From positions 40,029 through 104,028 of the forward strand of contig JAHEZD010000004.1 of assembly GCA_023251255.1 (NCBI GenBank): a stretch of DNA of 64,000 nt. The letters are read 5' to 3'. The translations under genes and the position numbers were made by a program. Under the pieces are notes generated by a model. It was not told the origin of the DNA, searched no databases, and worked only from the letters and a program-made list of their open reading frames with translations. Positions 26,269 to 34,931 of the stretch are shown one piece after another. Position 1 is the first letter of the stretch, and each line of letters starts with the position of its first letter. The DNA is from Chitinophagaceae bacterium (GTDB lineage: Bacteria; Bacteroidota; Bacteroidia; Chitinophagales; Chitinophagaceae).

Positions 26269-28731
26269 ATGAGGTATGCTATCCTACTGTTGATATGTTC
26301 TTGCAGTACAGTATGCCTATCAGCACAGGACTTTACCTTATCCGGCAAGATTACCAACAGCAAGCTGGAACCATTGGCCTTTGCCAATGTGCAGGTGAAA
26401 GGTTGGAAAACAGGCACCACTACCAAAGAAGATGGCCTATATGAACTGCAACTGGACAATGGCAGTTATGATATACTGGTGAGCATGATTGGTTATAAAT
26501 CACAGATTATCAGCATTGTTATCAATAAAAGGAGCTACACGCAGAACATTATTCTCGAAGCCGATGTAAACAATCTTTCAGGCGTTACGGTAAGCAGCAA
26601 AGCGAAGGACCATGCAGAGGAAATTATCCGGAATGTTATCCGCCATAAAGAGGCCATCACCCAAACGCACGGGCCTTATAGCTGCAATGTCTATATAAAG
26701 GCCACACAGGAAGATTCATTGGCCGCGAGGCAGAAAAAGAGGAATAAAGTAGACAGTTCAGCATTGAATAACCCTAATGTGGATTTGAATGGGATGGCCA
26801 TGGCGGAGATATTCTTGAAGCTGGACTATGAATCCCCACAACGAACAAAGGAAGAAAGATTGGGTGTGAAGAAAAGGGGCGATCCTGAAAGCTTGTTTTA
26901 TCTGTCAACTACGGAAGGGAGTTTTGATGTTTACGGTAACCTCATTCGAATGCCTGCTGTATCCACGATGGATTTCATTTCGCCCATCAGTTATAGCGGC
27001 CTGTTGGCCTACCGTTTCAAGACCCTGAAAATACAGGTCATCAAAGGAAGGAAGGTTTACACCATTGCTGTAAAACCAAGGCAGCTCAGCAATGCCACCA
27101 TGGAAGGTGAACTCGTTATTGAAGATAGTTCCTGGTCCATATTGCATACCAAGCTCAGCCTGCCAGCTTACCATTTGCCCGAGTACGATTTCTTTGGGGT
27201 GGAGCAGCAATATGAACTGGTGGATAACAAAGCCTGGATGGTGACAAGGCAGGAATTTTTGTACTATTCCAAAACAAATAAAGGGAAGACATCTGGGCAC
27301 ACCCTTGCTGTGTTCAAGGATTTTGAACTGAACAAACAGTTCGATAAAAAATATTTTGGCAATGAAGTAAGCGCTACTGCTGACACTGCTTACAAACGGG
27401 ACTCCTCTTTTTGGCAACAGAAAAGAACAGAGCCATTAACACAGAAAGAAGTCCGTTTCATCCATTTCAGCGATAGTGTTTACAGGGCCACCCATAACAA
27501 GACCTATCTGGATTCCATTGATGCAAGGACCAACAAGGTCACGTTGCTCAAGACCTTGGTTACGGGACTCACCTTCAACGACCATGAAAAGGAGAGGAGC
27601 TGGAACCTGCCTTCTGTCCTGGACCTATGGCAGCCCCTGCAATTGGGGGGCAGCCGCATTAGCCCCTCCATTTATTATGACCAGCGTTTCCCTTCCAGGA
27701 AAAGCATTTCCTTATTTGCCAATATCAGCTACGGGTTCAGGAACCACGATGTAAACGGAACTGTGCGTTTCAGCAAACTGTACAACCCGATCAAGCGGGG
27801 CTACTACAGTTTCCATGTGGGCCGTGAATTCCAGTACATCTTCCAGGGCGATGCCTGGATAAATATGCTCAAACGGAGCAATATTTATTTGAACAACTCC
27901 TTGGGCATTGGCCACAATATAGAACTGGCCAATGGGCTGGTGCTGTTTACCGATGCCGAAATGGCACTACGCAGGTCCGTAAGCGATTACAAGATCAATG
28001 ATAGGGTTGACAATGTGTTCGGAAGTATTTTGACCGATAACCAGGCCATTGCTTTTGAACCGTACAATGCACTATATGGACAGCTCCGTTTGCAGTACAC
28101 GCCTTTTCAGCGTTATATCCGGGAGCCGAAGGAGAAGATTATCATAGGTTCAAAATGGCCCACATTCTACACAAGCTGGCGCAAGGGCGTTTCGGGTATC
28201 TTCAACAGCAAGGTAGATTTTGACTACCTGGAATTTGGCATGGAGCAGCAAATCAAACTGGGGATCTTCGGCACTTCGTCCTACACCATTAAAAGCGGGA
28301 GTTTCCTGAGCAAGAAAGATTTAAGGTTGGTGGACTACCAGTTCCAGCGGAGGGGTGACCCGATACTTTTCCAGAACCCACAGGAAAGTTTCCAAGCACT
28401 GGATTCCAGCTTCCCCTTGTTCAACAGGTTTTATCAGGGGCATTATGTACATGAATTCAACGGGGCCATCATCAACAAACTGCCACTGTTGCGGAAGCTT
28501 AAATTACGCGAGGTGGCCGGTGCGGGGTTCCTTTATGCCCCCGAACGCAACCTGAAATACGCAGAAACCTTTGTTGGGATCGAGCGTGTGTTCAAATGGC
28601 CCTTCAATACTGCCTACAAGTTCAAGATTGGCGTGTTCATGGTGGGTTCCGTTGCCAATAAGTTCAGTAATTCCATTCAGTTCAAGATTGGCCTGTCCAG
28701 TTGGAACAAAGTGCTGAACAAATGGCTTTGA
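26269..28731 (+). CDS. DUF5686 family protein with carboxypeptidase-regulatory-like domain
   Basis: 820 aa. A signal peptide (MRYAILLLICSC...LSAQ) precedes a carboxypeptidase-D-like domain (about 23-105; TLSGKITNSKLEPLAFANVQ) and then a long region typical of DUF5686, with KRDSSFWQQKRTEPLTQKE and a C-terminal outer-membrane barrel. The family is common in Bacteroidota and uncharacterised. Its stop is only 24 bases before the first gene of the AT-rich STAS/HATPase/PIN module. Confidence 0.85.
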   Translation: MRYAILLLICSCSTVCLSAQDFTLSGKITNSKLEPLAFANVQVKGWKTGTTTKEDGLYELQLDNGSYDILVSMIGYKSQIISIVINKRSYTQNIILEADVNNLSGVTVSSKAKDHAEEIIRNVIRHKEAITQTHGPYSCNVYIKATQEDSLAARQKKRNKVDSSALNNPNVDLNGMAMAEIFLKLDYESPQRTKEERLGVKKRGDPESLFYLSTTEGSFDVYGNLIRMPAVSTMDFISPISYSGLLAYRFKTLKIQVIKGRKVYTIAVKPRQLSNATMEGELVIEDSSWSILHTKLSLPAYHLPEYDFFGVEQQYELVDNKAWMVTRQEFLYYSKTNKGKTSGHTLAVFKDFELNKQFDKKYFGNEVSATADTAYKRDSSFWQQKRTEPLTQKEVRFIHFSDSVYRATHNKTYLDSIDARTNKVTLLKTLVTGLTFNDHEKERSWNLPSVLDLWQPLQLGGSRISPSIYYDQRFPSRKSISLFANISYGFRNHDVNGTVRFSKLYNPIKRGYYSFHVGREFQYIFQGDAWINMLKRSNIYLNNSLGIGHNIELANGLVLFTDAEMALRRSVSDYKINDRVDNVFGSILTDNQAIAFEPYNALYGQLRLQYTPFQRYIREPKEKIIIGSKWPTFYTSWRKGVSGIFNSKVDFDYLEFGMEQQIKLGIFGTSSYTIKSGSFLSKKDLRLVDYQFQRRGDPILFQNPQESFQALDSSFPLFNRFYQGHYVHEFNGAIINKLPLLRKLKLREVAGAGFLYAPERNLKYAETFVGIERVFKWPFNTAYKFKIGVFMVGSVANKFSNSIQFKIGLSSWNKVLNKWL

Positions 28732-28755
28732 TGTTTAAGTTATAAATTGCGTTGA

Positions 28756-29652
28756 ATGAGTTGGCAATCTCCTATACAGTATGTTATTCCTAGAGCTGTT
28801 GCATCCAATGTTGATGGATACGAATTATTAGCAAACATCAGTATCCGCACTTTTGATACGTATAATTCTTATATAATTCTAGACTTCTCAAATAATGAAT
28901 GGTTTGATGTGAATTTGTGTGCTTCGTTCGGAGCACTAATAGACGATTTACGTAGAAGAAATAACAAGGTAAATCTTATCCAAATTGGAACTTTTGCAGA
29001 GGATATTTTTAAAAAGAACGGATTTCATAAATTTTGTAACCCGGGATACCAAGAAGAAATTATTCCTGTAAATGTTGAGTTCAGAAGGTTTGATTTAAGC
29101 TCTACTACTTTATTTCAAAATTATATTAGTGCTCAGCTTTTAGGGCATGATAATTTCCCTAAAATGTCAGAGCTTTTAAAAAAGAAAATTAACAAAAGTA
29201 TTCTTGAATTGTACAATAACGCCCATACTCATGGAAAATGTCAACACATATATACTTGTGGGGAATACTTTGAAAAGAATCAGATTTTAAAATTTACAAT
29301 TGCCGACATGGGTGTTACTATTAGGAAAAATGTAAATGATTTCTTTAAAAGCGGAAGTTCCCTCGATGGAGATAAGACCATTGAGTGGGCGGTACAAAAA
29401 GGAAATACAACAAAAAGCGGGGATATTCCAGGTGGATTAGGGCTTAGCTTAATTAGAGCATTCATTAAACTTAATGAGGGGGCAATACAAATTATTTCGT
29501 CAAACGGTTTGTGGGAAGAAAAAAAAGGGCTTACTTCGAGTACTAATTTAAAGAGTAGATTCCTAGGGACGATTATCACAATGGAGTTTAATTTAAGTGA
29601 TACCAAATTATACATTTTGAATTCTGAAGTAAATTCAAGGAACGTACTATGA
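28756..29652 (+). CDS. STAS-like domain fused to a GHKL/HATPase domain
   Basis: 298 aa, soluble. Residues 1-100 read like a STAS domain (SYIILDFSNNEWFDVNLCAS then FGALIDDLRRRNNKVNLI). Residues about 140-282 are a GHKL ATPase: N-box ELYNNAHTHG (Glu151, Asn154/155), G1 box TIADMGVTI (Asp184), G2 box GGLGLSLI (226-233) and a late GTIITMEFNL strand. No histidine phosphotransfer domain or membrane segment is present, so it looks like an anti-sigma-type kinase or ATP switch, not a sensor kinase. It overlaps the next gene by an ATGA and is strikingly AT-rich against its left neighbour. Confidence 0.75.
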   Translation: MSWQSPIQYVIPRAVASNVDGYELLANISIRTFDTYNSYIILDFSNNEWFDVNLCASFGALIDDLRRRNNKVNLIQIGTFAEDIFKKNGFHKFCNPGYQEEIIPVNVEFRRFDLSSTTLFQNYISAQLLGHDNFPKMSELLKKKINKSILELYNNAHTHGKCQHIYTCGEYFEKNQILKFTIADMGVTIRKNVNDFFKSGSSLDGDKTIEWAVQKGNTTKSGDIPGGLGLSLIRAFIKLNEGAIQIISSNGLWEEKKGLTSSTNLKSRFLGTIITMEFNLSDTKLYILNSEVNSRNVL

Positions 29653-30023
29653 GTAGCATTAATACAGATCAACTTCACGAAATTAACATCTTCAATCTTC
29701 TCGATTCTCCTTTTGCAGTATCAACCGAGGAGGGTGAAATGTTATTTGCATTGATTGATGAGAATTTTATAAAACAAGAAATGGTAATTCTAGATTTTCA
29801 ATCTGTTGATATTATTGTTTCTACCTTTCTGAATGCCTCTATTGGTCAATTATATGGAAAATATACAACAGAATTTATTCAAGATCATTTGAGTATTAAG
29901 AATATGGCTAATGATGATTTGGAAGTTCTCAAATTGGTGACTGATAGAGCAAAGGAATATTTTAAGGATAGGGACCGCTTAGATAATATCTCGAAAGAAT
30001 TTTTCTCTAATGGCGAAGAATAA
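29649..30023 (+). CDS. STAS-like protein (DUF4325)
   Basis: 124 aa. The core VILDFQSVDIIVSTFLNASI, then GQLYGKYTTEFIQDHLSIKN, is the DUF4325 pattern (LDF-x-x-V ... SS/T-FLN-x-x-x-G-x-LY), a STAS-like fold. STAS proteins usually act as phosphorylatable or conformational partners of HATPase kinases. The gene starts inside the ATGA at the end of the HATPase gene and itself overlaps the PIN gene by 14 bases, so the three must be co-translated. Inference: it is the switchable partner of the HATPase. Confidence 0.75.
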   Translation: MSSINTDQLHEINIFNLLDSPFAVSTEEGEMLFALIDENFIKQEMVILDFQSVDIIVSTFLNASIGQLYGKYTTEFIQDHLSIKNMANDDLEVLKLVTDRAKEYFKDRDRLDNISKEFFSNGEE

Positions 30024-30573
30024 CGTTATTAAACTCTCCACATATACTGCAAAAGCAGACGATGTTTTTTTCTTTGATAATAACATTTGGATGTTTATTT
30101 TTTGCCCTTTAGCAAATTACAGTAAAGGGAAAAAACAGCATCACTATTCTGCTTTTTTCAAATCTCTACTTTCTCGTAAGCTTCATATTTATACTAGCTC
30201 TCTGGTTCTATCAGAGTTCGCAAATAGATATTTAAGACTTGATTTTGATATTGTAAGAAGCGATCCCAAGCAAGCTGGTGTTTATAATAATTTCAAGAAG
30301 GACTATGTTGGCTCTGAACGGTATAAGAAAACTGTTAAAGAAGTAAAGCAACAATTGAAGCAAATTGTCTCTATTTGCCAAAAGTGCAGTGATGAATTTA
30401 ATTCAATAGACACTAATATGGTTTTTGAACTTTTCGAAACCATAGGATTCAATGACAGCTATTATGCTCATTTAGCTACAAAGAAAAACTGGAAAATTGT
30501 GACAGATGATTCAGATTTTATAAAAACTAATTTACCTTCTATTGGATTGACAATATTGAGTGAGGCTGTTTAA
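30010..30573 (+). CDS. PIN domain ribonuclease-like protein
   Basis: 187 aa. The PIN acidic residues are all in place: Asp23 in FFDNNIWMF, Glu69 in SSLVLSEFANR, Asp149 in GFNDSYYAHLA, and Asp166/167/169 in VTDDSDF. A basic helical insert (about 95-125; KKTVKEVKQQLKQI) lies between the second and third acids. PIN proteins are metal-dependent RNases, often toxins. Here no usual small DNA-binding antitoxin is linked; instead STAS and HATPase genes overlap it. The ATG lies 14 bases before the DUF4325 stop. Confidence 0.78.
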   Translation: MAKNNVIKLSTYTAKADDVFFFDNNIWMFIFCPLANYSKGKKQHHYSAFFKSLLSRKLHIYTSSLVLSEFANRYLRLDFDIVRSDPKQAGVYNNFKKDYVGSERYKKTVKEVKQQLKQIVSICQKCSDEFNSIDTNMVFELFETIGFNDSYYAHLATKKNWKIVTDDSDFIKTNLPSIGLTILSEAV

Positions 30574-30614
30574 ACTAAATCAATTGAAATGTCAACTGAT
30601 TCCACAATATTTTA

Positions 30615-30845
30615 CTATTGCTTCTTCAATGGTTCCAGCAAATAGGAGAGCCCATTTAATTTGATTTCATACATGGTCTGTAGCAACATCCCAATCTTCC
30701 CCTTGGGAAAACCTTTCCGTTTGAACCATTCAAAATAGGCATCGGGAAGGTTGCAGATCAACTGCCCCTCGTACTTGCCAAAGGGCATTCTTGTTTGCAC
30801 CAATTGAAACAGGATATCGTGGTTGAATAGAGGTTCCTCTTCCAT
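30615..30845 (-). CDS. DUF3820 family protein
   Basis: 76 aa. Seen: MPFGKYEGQLICNLPDAYFE followed by W-F, and K-G-F-P-K-G-K-I-G, the core pattern of DUF3820, a small soluble family of unknown biochemical role. It ends the minus-strand pair with the nucleoid-associated protein gene, two bases apart. Confidence 0.85.
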   Translation of the reverse strand: MEEEPLFNHDILFQLVQTRMPFGKYEGQLICNLPDAYFEWFKRKGFPKGKIGMLLQTMYEIKLNGLSYLLEPLKKQ

Positions 30846-30847
30846 GC

Positions 30848-31894
30848 TTAACTTTCTTGGTCAAAGTACAGTTTATAAAAATGCTTGCCGCTCATTTCAT
30901 CGTAGCCCTTTTCAATCAGGTCACGCCTGCCATGTACATATACATGAAAATTCTTGTCCAGCTTCAGCACGGATTTGAAGCCGCGTTCCTGTTTCTTCAC
31001 AGCAGATAGGTGGATGTCAAATTCATTGTCCATCTGTACATGCTTGGCCACTTCATAGGTCTGTTTGTACTGCGTAAAGGCATCAATCACATCCTCGTGG
31101 TGGATCACTTCCTTGGCAAACTCATCAAACTGGAACTGGTCCTTTGTTTTGAAGTATTCCATGCTCCTGTTCAGCATATCAATCTGCTCACTTTTGTTCA
31201 CTTCAAATTTCTCAGGCAGCTCATTGTGGATGAACAGTTTGCACATGCCCAAGATATCATTCGTTTGGTGGTAGCTATTGCTTACCGGTTCCACCTGCAA
31301 GAAGTCCTTGATCCAGTATTGGGCATCGTTGTTCTTATTGGTATTGTCCACCACGCAAACGCGGTAACCATCTGCTTTTTGATCCTTCAAGATCAGGCAG
31401 CCCTTATCCAGTTTATTGATGTTGATACCATCTTCTGCAATCACTTCCCAGTTCTGCCCATGTGGAAAAACCTTCAGGAATGTTTCCTTGGTCTCACTTT
31501 TGAAAATGCCAATGGCATCTATATAATCGTTTTCAAAAGGTACATTGTTGAAGTGTACCACATAGAGTTCGCCCTCCTTCACTTTGGCATGGGTGCTTTT
31601 ATTGTACAGGAAGTTGGCCAGCAACACAGATTGCTCCGTAAACTTCTTCCCATTGCTGAAAATACCTGAAACATAATGGTAGACCTCGTTCATGCCCACA
31701 TCGCTCATATGCGTGAAATGGTATTGCTCATGCTCATTGAAGGGTGAGAGGAAATATTTCGTCAGCATTCCCCTTACAATCTCATCGTTTAAGGTCAATG
31801 GGTTGGCAGAAAGTTTCAGTTCCTCCCCACGGGTTGGATTGCCCACTTTGTGTACAATCACATTTTGCAGTACTACGCTATCTATACCTGTCAT
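30848..31894 (-). CDS. Nucleoid-associated protein, NdpA/YejK family
   Basis: 348 aa, full length. The NA37 family pattern is seen in the opening V-L-Q-N-V-I-V-H-K-V-G-N and in S-P-F-N-E-H-E, with conserved hydrophobic blocks across the middle (LANFLYNKSTHAKVKEGELY). E. coli YejK binds the nucleoid; the exact role is unknown. It is transcribed toward and directly ahead of DUF3820, and its 5' side is divergent from the M28 peptidase gene. Confidence 0.85.
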   Translation of the reverse strand: MTGIDSVVLQNVIVHKVGNPTRGEELKLSANPLTLNDEIVRGMLTKYFLSPFNEHEQYHFTHMSDVGMNEVYHYVSGIFSNGKKFTEQSVLLANFLYNKSTHAKVKEGELYVVHFNNVPFENDYIDAIGIFKSETKETFLKVFPHGQNWEVIAEDGININKLDKGCLILKDQKADGYRVCVVDNTNKNNDAQYWIKDFLQVEPVSNSYHQTNDILGMCKLFIHNELPEKFEVNKSEQIDMLNRSMEYFKTKDQFQFDEFAKEVIHHEDVIDAFTQYKQTYEVAKHVQMDNEFDIHLSAVKKQERGFKSVLKLDKNFHVYVHGRRDLIEKGYDEMSGKHFYKLYFDQES

Positions 31895-31954
31895 GGCCGT
31901 GAAGGTAAAATGCTGGCTGAAATGACAGGGATTTTTTTATCTACCCATAATCCT

Positions 31955-32035
31955 TCACGCTTTAAGCCCTCCGCCCCCTTCTTCCGCCTTCTACCCTAAA
32001 CCCTCCACCTTCTACCTTAATCCCCCTATCTTTAG
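31955..32035. repeat. Low-complexity word tract (CTTCTACC/CCCTCC)
   Basis: Repeats of CCTTCTACC, CCCTAAACCCTCC and CCTTCTACC, a pyrimidine-rich tract between divergent genes. It ends in TATCTTTA at 32027-32034, a near -7 box for the peptidase gene starting at 32059. Confidence 0.45.
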
Positions 32036-32058
32036 TTCCCTCAAACCAATACTTGTTT

Positions 32059-33705
32059 ATGAAAAGAATAACCACTGTCGTTTTGTTTGCAACCCTTATT
32101 GTTTCCTGCAAGGGAAAGGAAAAAGCCGTAGACGATGCTGATGGCCTAGCTGCATTCAGTGCCGATAGCCTGGCAAAACATATTGCCACCCTGTCTTCCG
32201 ACAGTTTCATGGGAAGGAAGCCTTTTTCCGCTGGCGAGACAATCACCATCAATTACCTGAAGCAGCAGTTCATCAATGCAGGTCTTGAAGCGGGCAATGG
32301 CAGCAGTTATTTCCAGGAAGTGCCCATGGTAAAGCTTACCACACAGGCTGCACCGGAAATGCAGGTACAGTCGCCCAAGGGTAATTTTACCTTGAAGGGT
32401 TTCGATGACTATGTAATATGGACAGATAAAGCAGACCCTGCCATTGCATTGAACAACGAAGAACTGGTGTTTGCTGGTTATGGCGTAGTGGCCCCCGAAT
32501 ATAATTGGAACGACTATGCTGGGCTGGATGTAAAAGGAAAGGTAGTGTTGGTGCTGGTGAATGACCCGGGATTCAATGCACATGATTCCACTTTGTTCAA
32601 AGGGACTACCATGACCTATTATGGCCGTTGGACCTATAAGTTTGAAGAAGCTGCCAGGCAGGGAGCAAAAGGTTGTTTGATTGTACACAATACAGATGCT
32701 GCCAGTTATCCATTTACCGTGGTGCAGAACAACTGGAACGGTTCAAGGTTGCACCTCGATAACAAGGACAAGAAAGAATCCTACTGTGATGTGATTGGTT
32801 GGGTGACTGGCCCAACAGCAAAGAAATTATTGACTGCCGCAGGAAAGGATACCACACTGCTAGCTGAAGCCGACAAGAAAGGTTTCAAAGGACAGTCATT
32901 GGGGCTGAAATTATCAACCACCATGTCCGTTAAAGCAGAATACAATAAGTCGTACAATGTAATCGGGAAAATAACAGGCAGTAAATACCCTGATGAAACC
33001 ATTATTTATACGGCCCATTGGGACCATTTAGGTATTGGTAAGCCCGATGAAAAAGGAGACTCCATTTACAATGGTGCATTGGACAATGCCAGCGCTACCG
33101 CAGGTTTACTGGAACTGGCAAGGGGGTTCAAAAGTTTGAAGACGGCACCGGAGAGGACCATTGTCATTCTTTCGGTAACAGCCGAAGAGCAGGGATTATG
33201 GGGCTCGGCCTATTATGCACAGAACCCTGTTTACCCAGCGGCCAAAACATTGGCCAATATAAATATGGATGGCCTTAATTATTATGGTAAAACGAAAGAC
33301 ATTACAGTGGTTGGTCAGGGACAGAACGAACTGGAAGATTATTTAAAAGAGGCTGCTGCAAAAGTGGACAGGGAGATTTCCTATGAAGCACATCCGGAAG
33401 CAGGTGCTTACTACCGGTCGGACCATTTCAACTTTGCAAAAGTGGGCATACCGTCCTTATATACCGGAAGTGGAAAGGATATCATCGGGCAGGAAAAGGG
33501 TTCCGGTGTAAAGAAAGAGGAGGAATATACAAAGGAACATTACCACCGCCCATCCGATCAGTTCGATGCAAAGGTTTGGGTACTGGATGGTGCCATTGCA
33601 GATTTGCAATTGCTGTTCCAAGTAGGCAAACGATTGGCCTTTACCAATCAATGGCCCATATGGAAAACGGGCTCCGAGTTCAAAGCAATCCGCGAGAAGA
33701 AATAA
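32059..33705 (+). CDS. M28 family metallopeptidase lipoprotein with PA domain
   Basis: 548 aa. Lipobox in TLIVSCKG (Cys about 17) predicts a lipid-anchored envelope protein. A protease-associated domain (about 130-250; LVFAGYGVVAPEYNW) is inserted before the M28 zinc-aminopeptidase domain: YTAHWDHLGIG (zinc His/Asp), GALDNASATAGLLELA, VTAEEQGLWGS (catalytic Glu pair), N-M-D-G and YYRSDHFNFAK (zinc His). Likely broad aminopeptidase for peptide scavenging. The start is ATG 32059; upstream extension reaches only a TTG. Confidence 0.92.
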   Translation: MKRITTVVLFATLIVSCKGKEKAVDDADGLAAFSADSLAKHIATLSSDSFMGRKPFSAGETITINYLKQQFINAGLEAGNGSSYFQEVPMVKLTTQAAPEMQVQSPKGNFTLKGFDDYVIWTDKADPAIALNNEELVFAGYGVVAPEYNWNDYAGLDVKGKVVLVLVNDPGFNAHDSTLFKGTTMTYYGRWTYKFEEAARQGAKGCLIVHNTDAASYPFTVVQNNWNGSRLHLDNKDKKESYCDVIGWVTGPTAKKLLTAAGKDTTLLAEADKKGFKGQSLGLKLSTTMSVKAEYNKSYNVIGKITGSKYPDETIIYTAHWDHLGIGKPDEKGDSIYNGALDNASATAGLLELARGFKSLKTAPERTIVILSVTAEEQGLWGSAYYAQNPVYPAAKTLANINMDGLNYYGKTKDITVVGQGQNELEDYLKEAAAKVDREISYEAHPEAGAYYRSDHFNFAKVGIPSLYTGSGKDIIGQEKGSGVKKEEEYTKEHYHRPSDQFDAKVWVLDGAIADLQLLFQVGKRLAFTNQWPIWKTGSEFKAIREKK

Positions 33706-33722
33706 ATAAGTGAATAGATTGT

Positions 33723-33755
33723 AAAGCTGCACCTATGACTGGGTGCAGCTTTTTT
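33723..33755 (+). terminator. Terminator of the M28 peptidase gene
   Basis: AAAGCTGCACC-tatgactg-GGTGCAGCTTT, an 11-bp stem with a following T-run, 18 bases after the stop. Confidence 0.9.
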
Positions 33756-33968
33756 CATGTATGACCACTCAACAGCTCAATCCAGTCATTCGTACCATCA
33801 TTTCCCCTTTCCTGTAGCATACATGTTTATGTAGTTGTACGGGGCCCTGCAATCAAACATTTTCGCATCAGCAAATAAGGAAGTGGAGCTTCAAATGTTC
33901 ATCGCAACAGAGGAAGTCTCCTTCTATGATGCCATTAAAATAATTTCAAAAAACAAAAACTACTACCA

Positions 33969-34646
33969 ATGAAACGCTACAACATGTTCAACCAGATCCA
34001 CAAGGGACTGAGGGCAATGCTTTACGAAACAGGCCTATTGCTATTGCACACAGATTTTGCCATAGCGGATGAGGCTGTGAAAGCCATGGAGCAGTTGACC
34101 GAATTACTGGAACTGTTTGATAAACATGCAGACACGGAAGATTATTTTGTACTGCCTTTACTGGAACAGTTTGAACCATCTGTTTCCTGCATTTTTGAAG
34201 AGGAACATGTGCAGGACCATGCCCTAAGCAATAAGTTGCGTAAACTGCATATCCTGTTCCAGGAAGCTGACAATGAGTATGCAAGAACAGAAACCGGAAG
34301 TGCCATACGTGTATCCTTTGTGGAATTCATGGTGTTCAATTTGGACCACATGGCCAAGGAAGAGAATGTGATCAATCACCTTCTTTGGAAATACCAGACC
34401 GATGAACAGCTACGCCAGGTTACCCAACAGATCCTGGCAAAGATTGGACCTGCTGAAATGTTCAGGACAGCCAAATGGATGATGCGGGGACTGAACAATA
34501 CAGAAATCATAATATGGTTAAATGAAGTAAAGGCAAATGCCCCTGGGTTTGTATTCAATAATTTGATGGAAATTTTGGATGCGGAGTTGCCTGAGCAAAG
34601 AAAGCAGGTTATCATGAGTGGGGTAGGAGCAGAAATATTTGCATAG
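33969..34646 (+). CDS. Hemerythrin-like (HHE) domain protein
   Basis: 225 aa helical protein. Metal-ligand candidates are spaced as in HHE domains: H-K-G-L-R near the N-terminus, HADTEDYF (about 52-59), EEEHVQDH (about 77-84) and LDHMAKEE (about 122-129). Such proteins bind a di-iron centre and often act in oxygen or NO handling. The C-terminal 75 residues (AKIGPAEMFRTAKWMMRGLN and on) are an extra helical part of unknown role. The 263-base gap before it carries no other gene that I can see. Confidence 0.8.
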   Translation: MKRYNMFNQIHKGLRAMLYETGLLLLHTDFAIADEAVKAMEQLTELLELFDKHADTEDYFVLPLLEQFEPSVSCIFEEEHVQDHALSNKLRKLHILFQEADNEYARTETGSAIRVSFVEFMVFNLDHMAKEENVINHLLWKYQTDEQLRQVTQQILAKIGPAEMFRTAKWMMRGLNNTEIIIWLNEVKANAPGFVFNNLMEILDAELPEQRKQVIMSGVGAEIFA

Positions 34647-34668
34647 AAGGGTCTAATTGAATATTTCC

Positions 34669-34695
34669 AAGCAGCTTTCCCAAAGCTGCTTTTTT
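34669..34695 (+). terminator. Terminator of the hemerythrin-like gene
   Basis: AAGCAGCTTT-ccc-AAAGCTGCTT, a 10-bp stem followed by TTTT. Confidence 0.88.
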
Positions 34696-34791
34696 ATTTG
34701 CAGAAACGGCCTTTACATCAAAAAAATCCAATCATGTAAACCATTCATTCATCCTATTCGCCACTCTTCAATATTTAACGGTGCAGTAAGC

Positions 34792-34841
34792 GGAAGCCGT
34801 TCTTAATTACGGAAGATTTCGTTGTTGGTACAGCGGCTTCC
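34792..34841. repeat. Inverted repeat upstream of the transposase-derived gene
   Basis: GGAAGCCG and CGGCTTCC, 8-bp arms 34 bases apart. They do not resemble insertion-sequence ends and no matching copy is seen downstream of the gene. Confidence 0.35.
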
Positions 34842-34931
34842 ATCAATGGCCCATCGTGAACACGGTCGGTTATTTACATCCTACATATAGTGTGCATCAG
34901 GGAAAAACAATCATATCTAAACTGATGCAAA

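Noticed and set aside
26100-26444. Plus-strand frame overlapping the start of the DUF5686 gene
   Set aside because: Opens in the REP-like repeat and overlaps the signal peptide of the better-supported DUF5686 gene.
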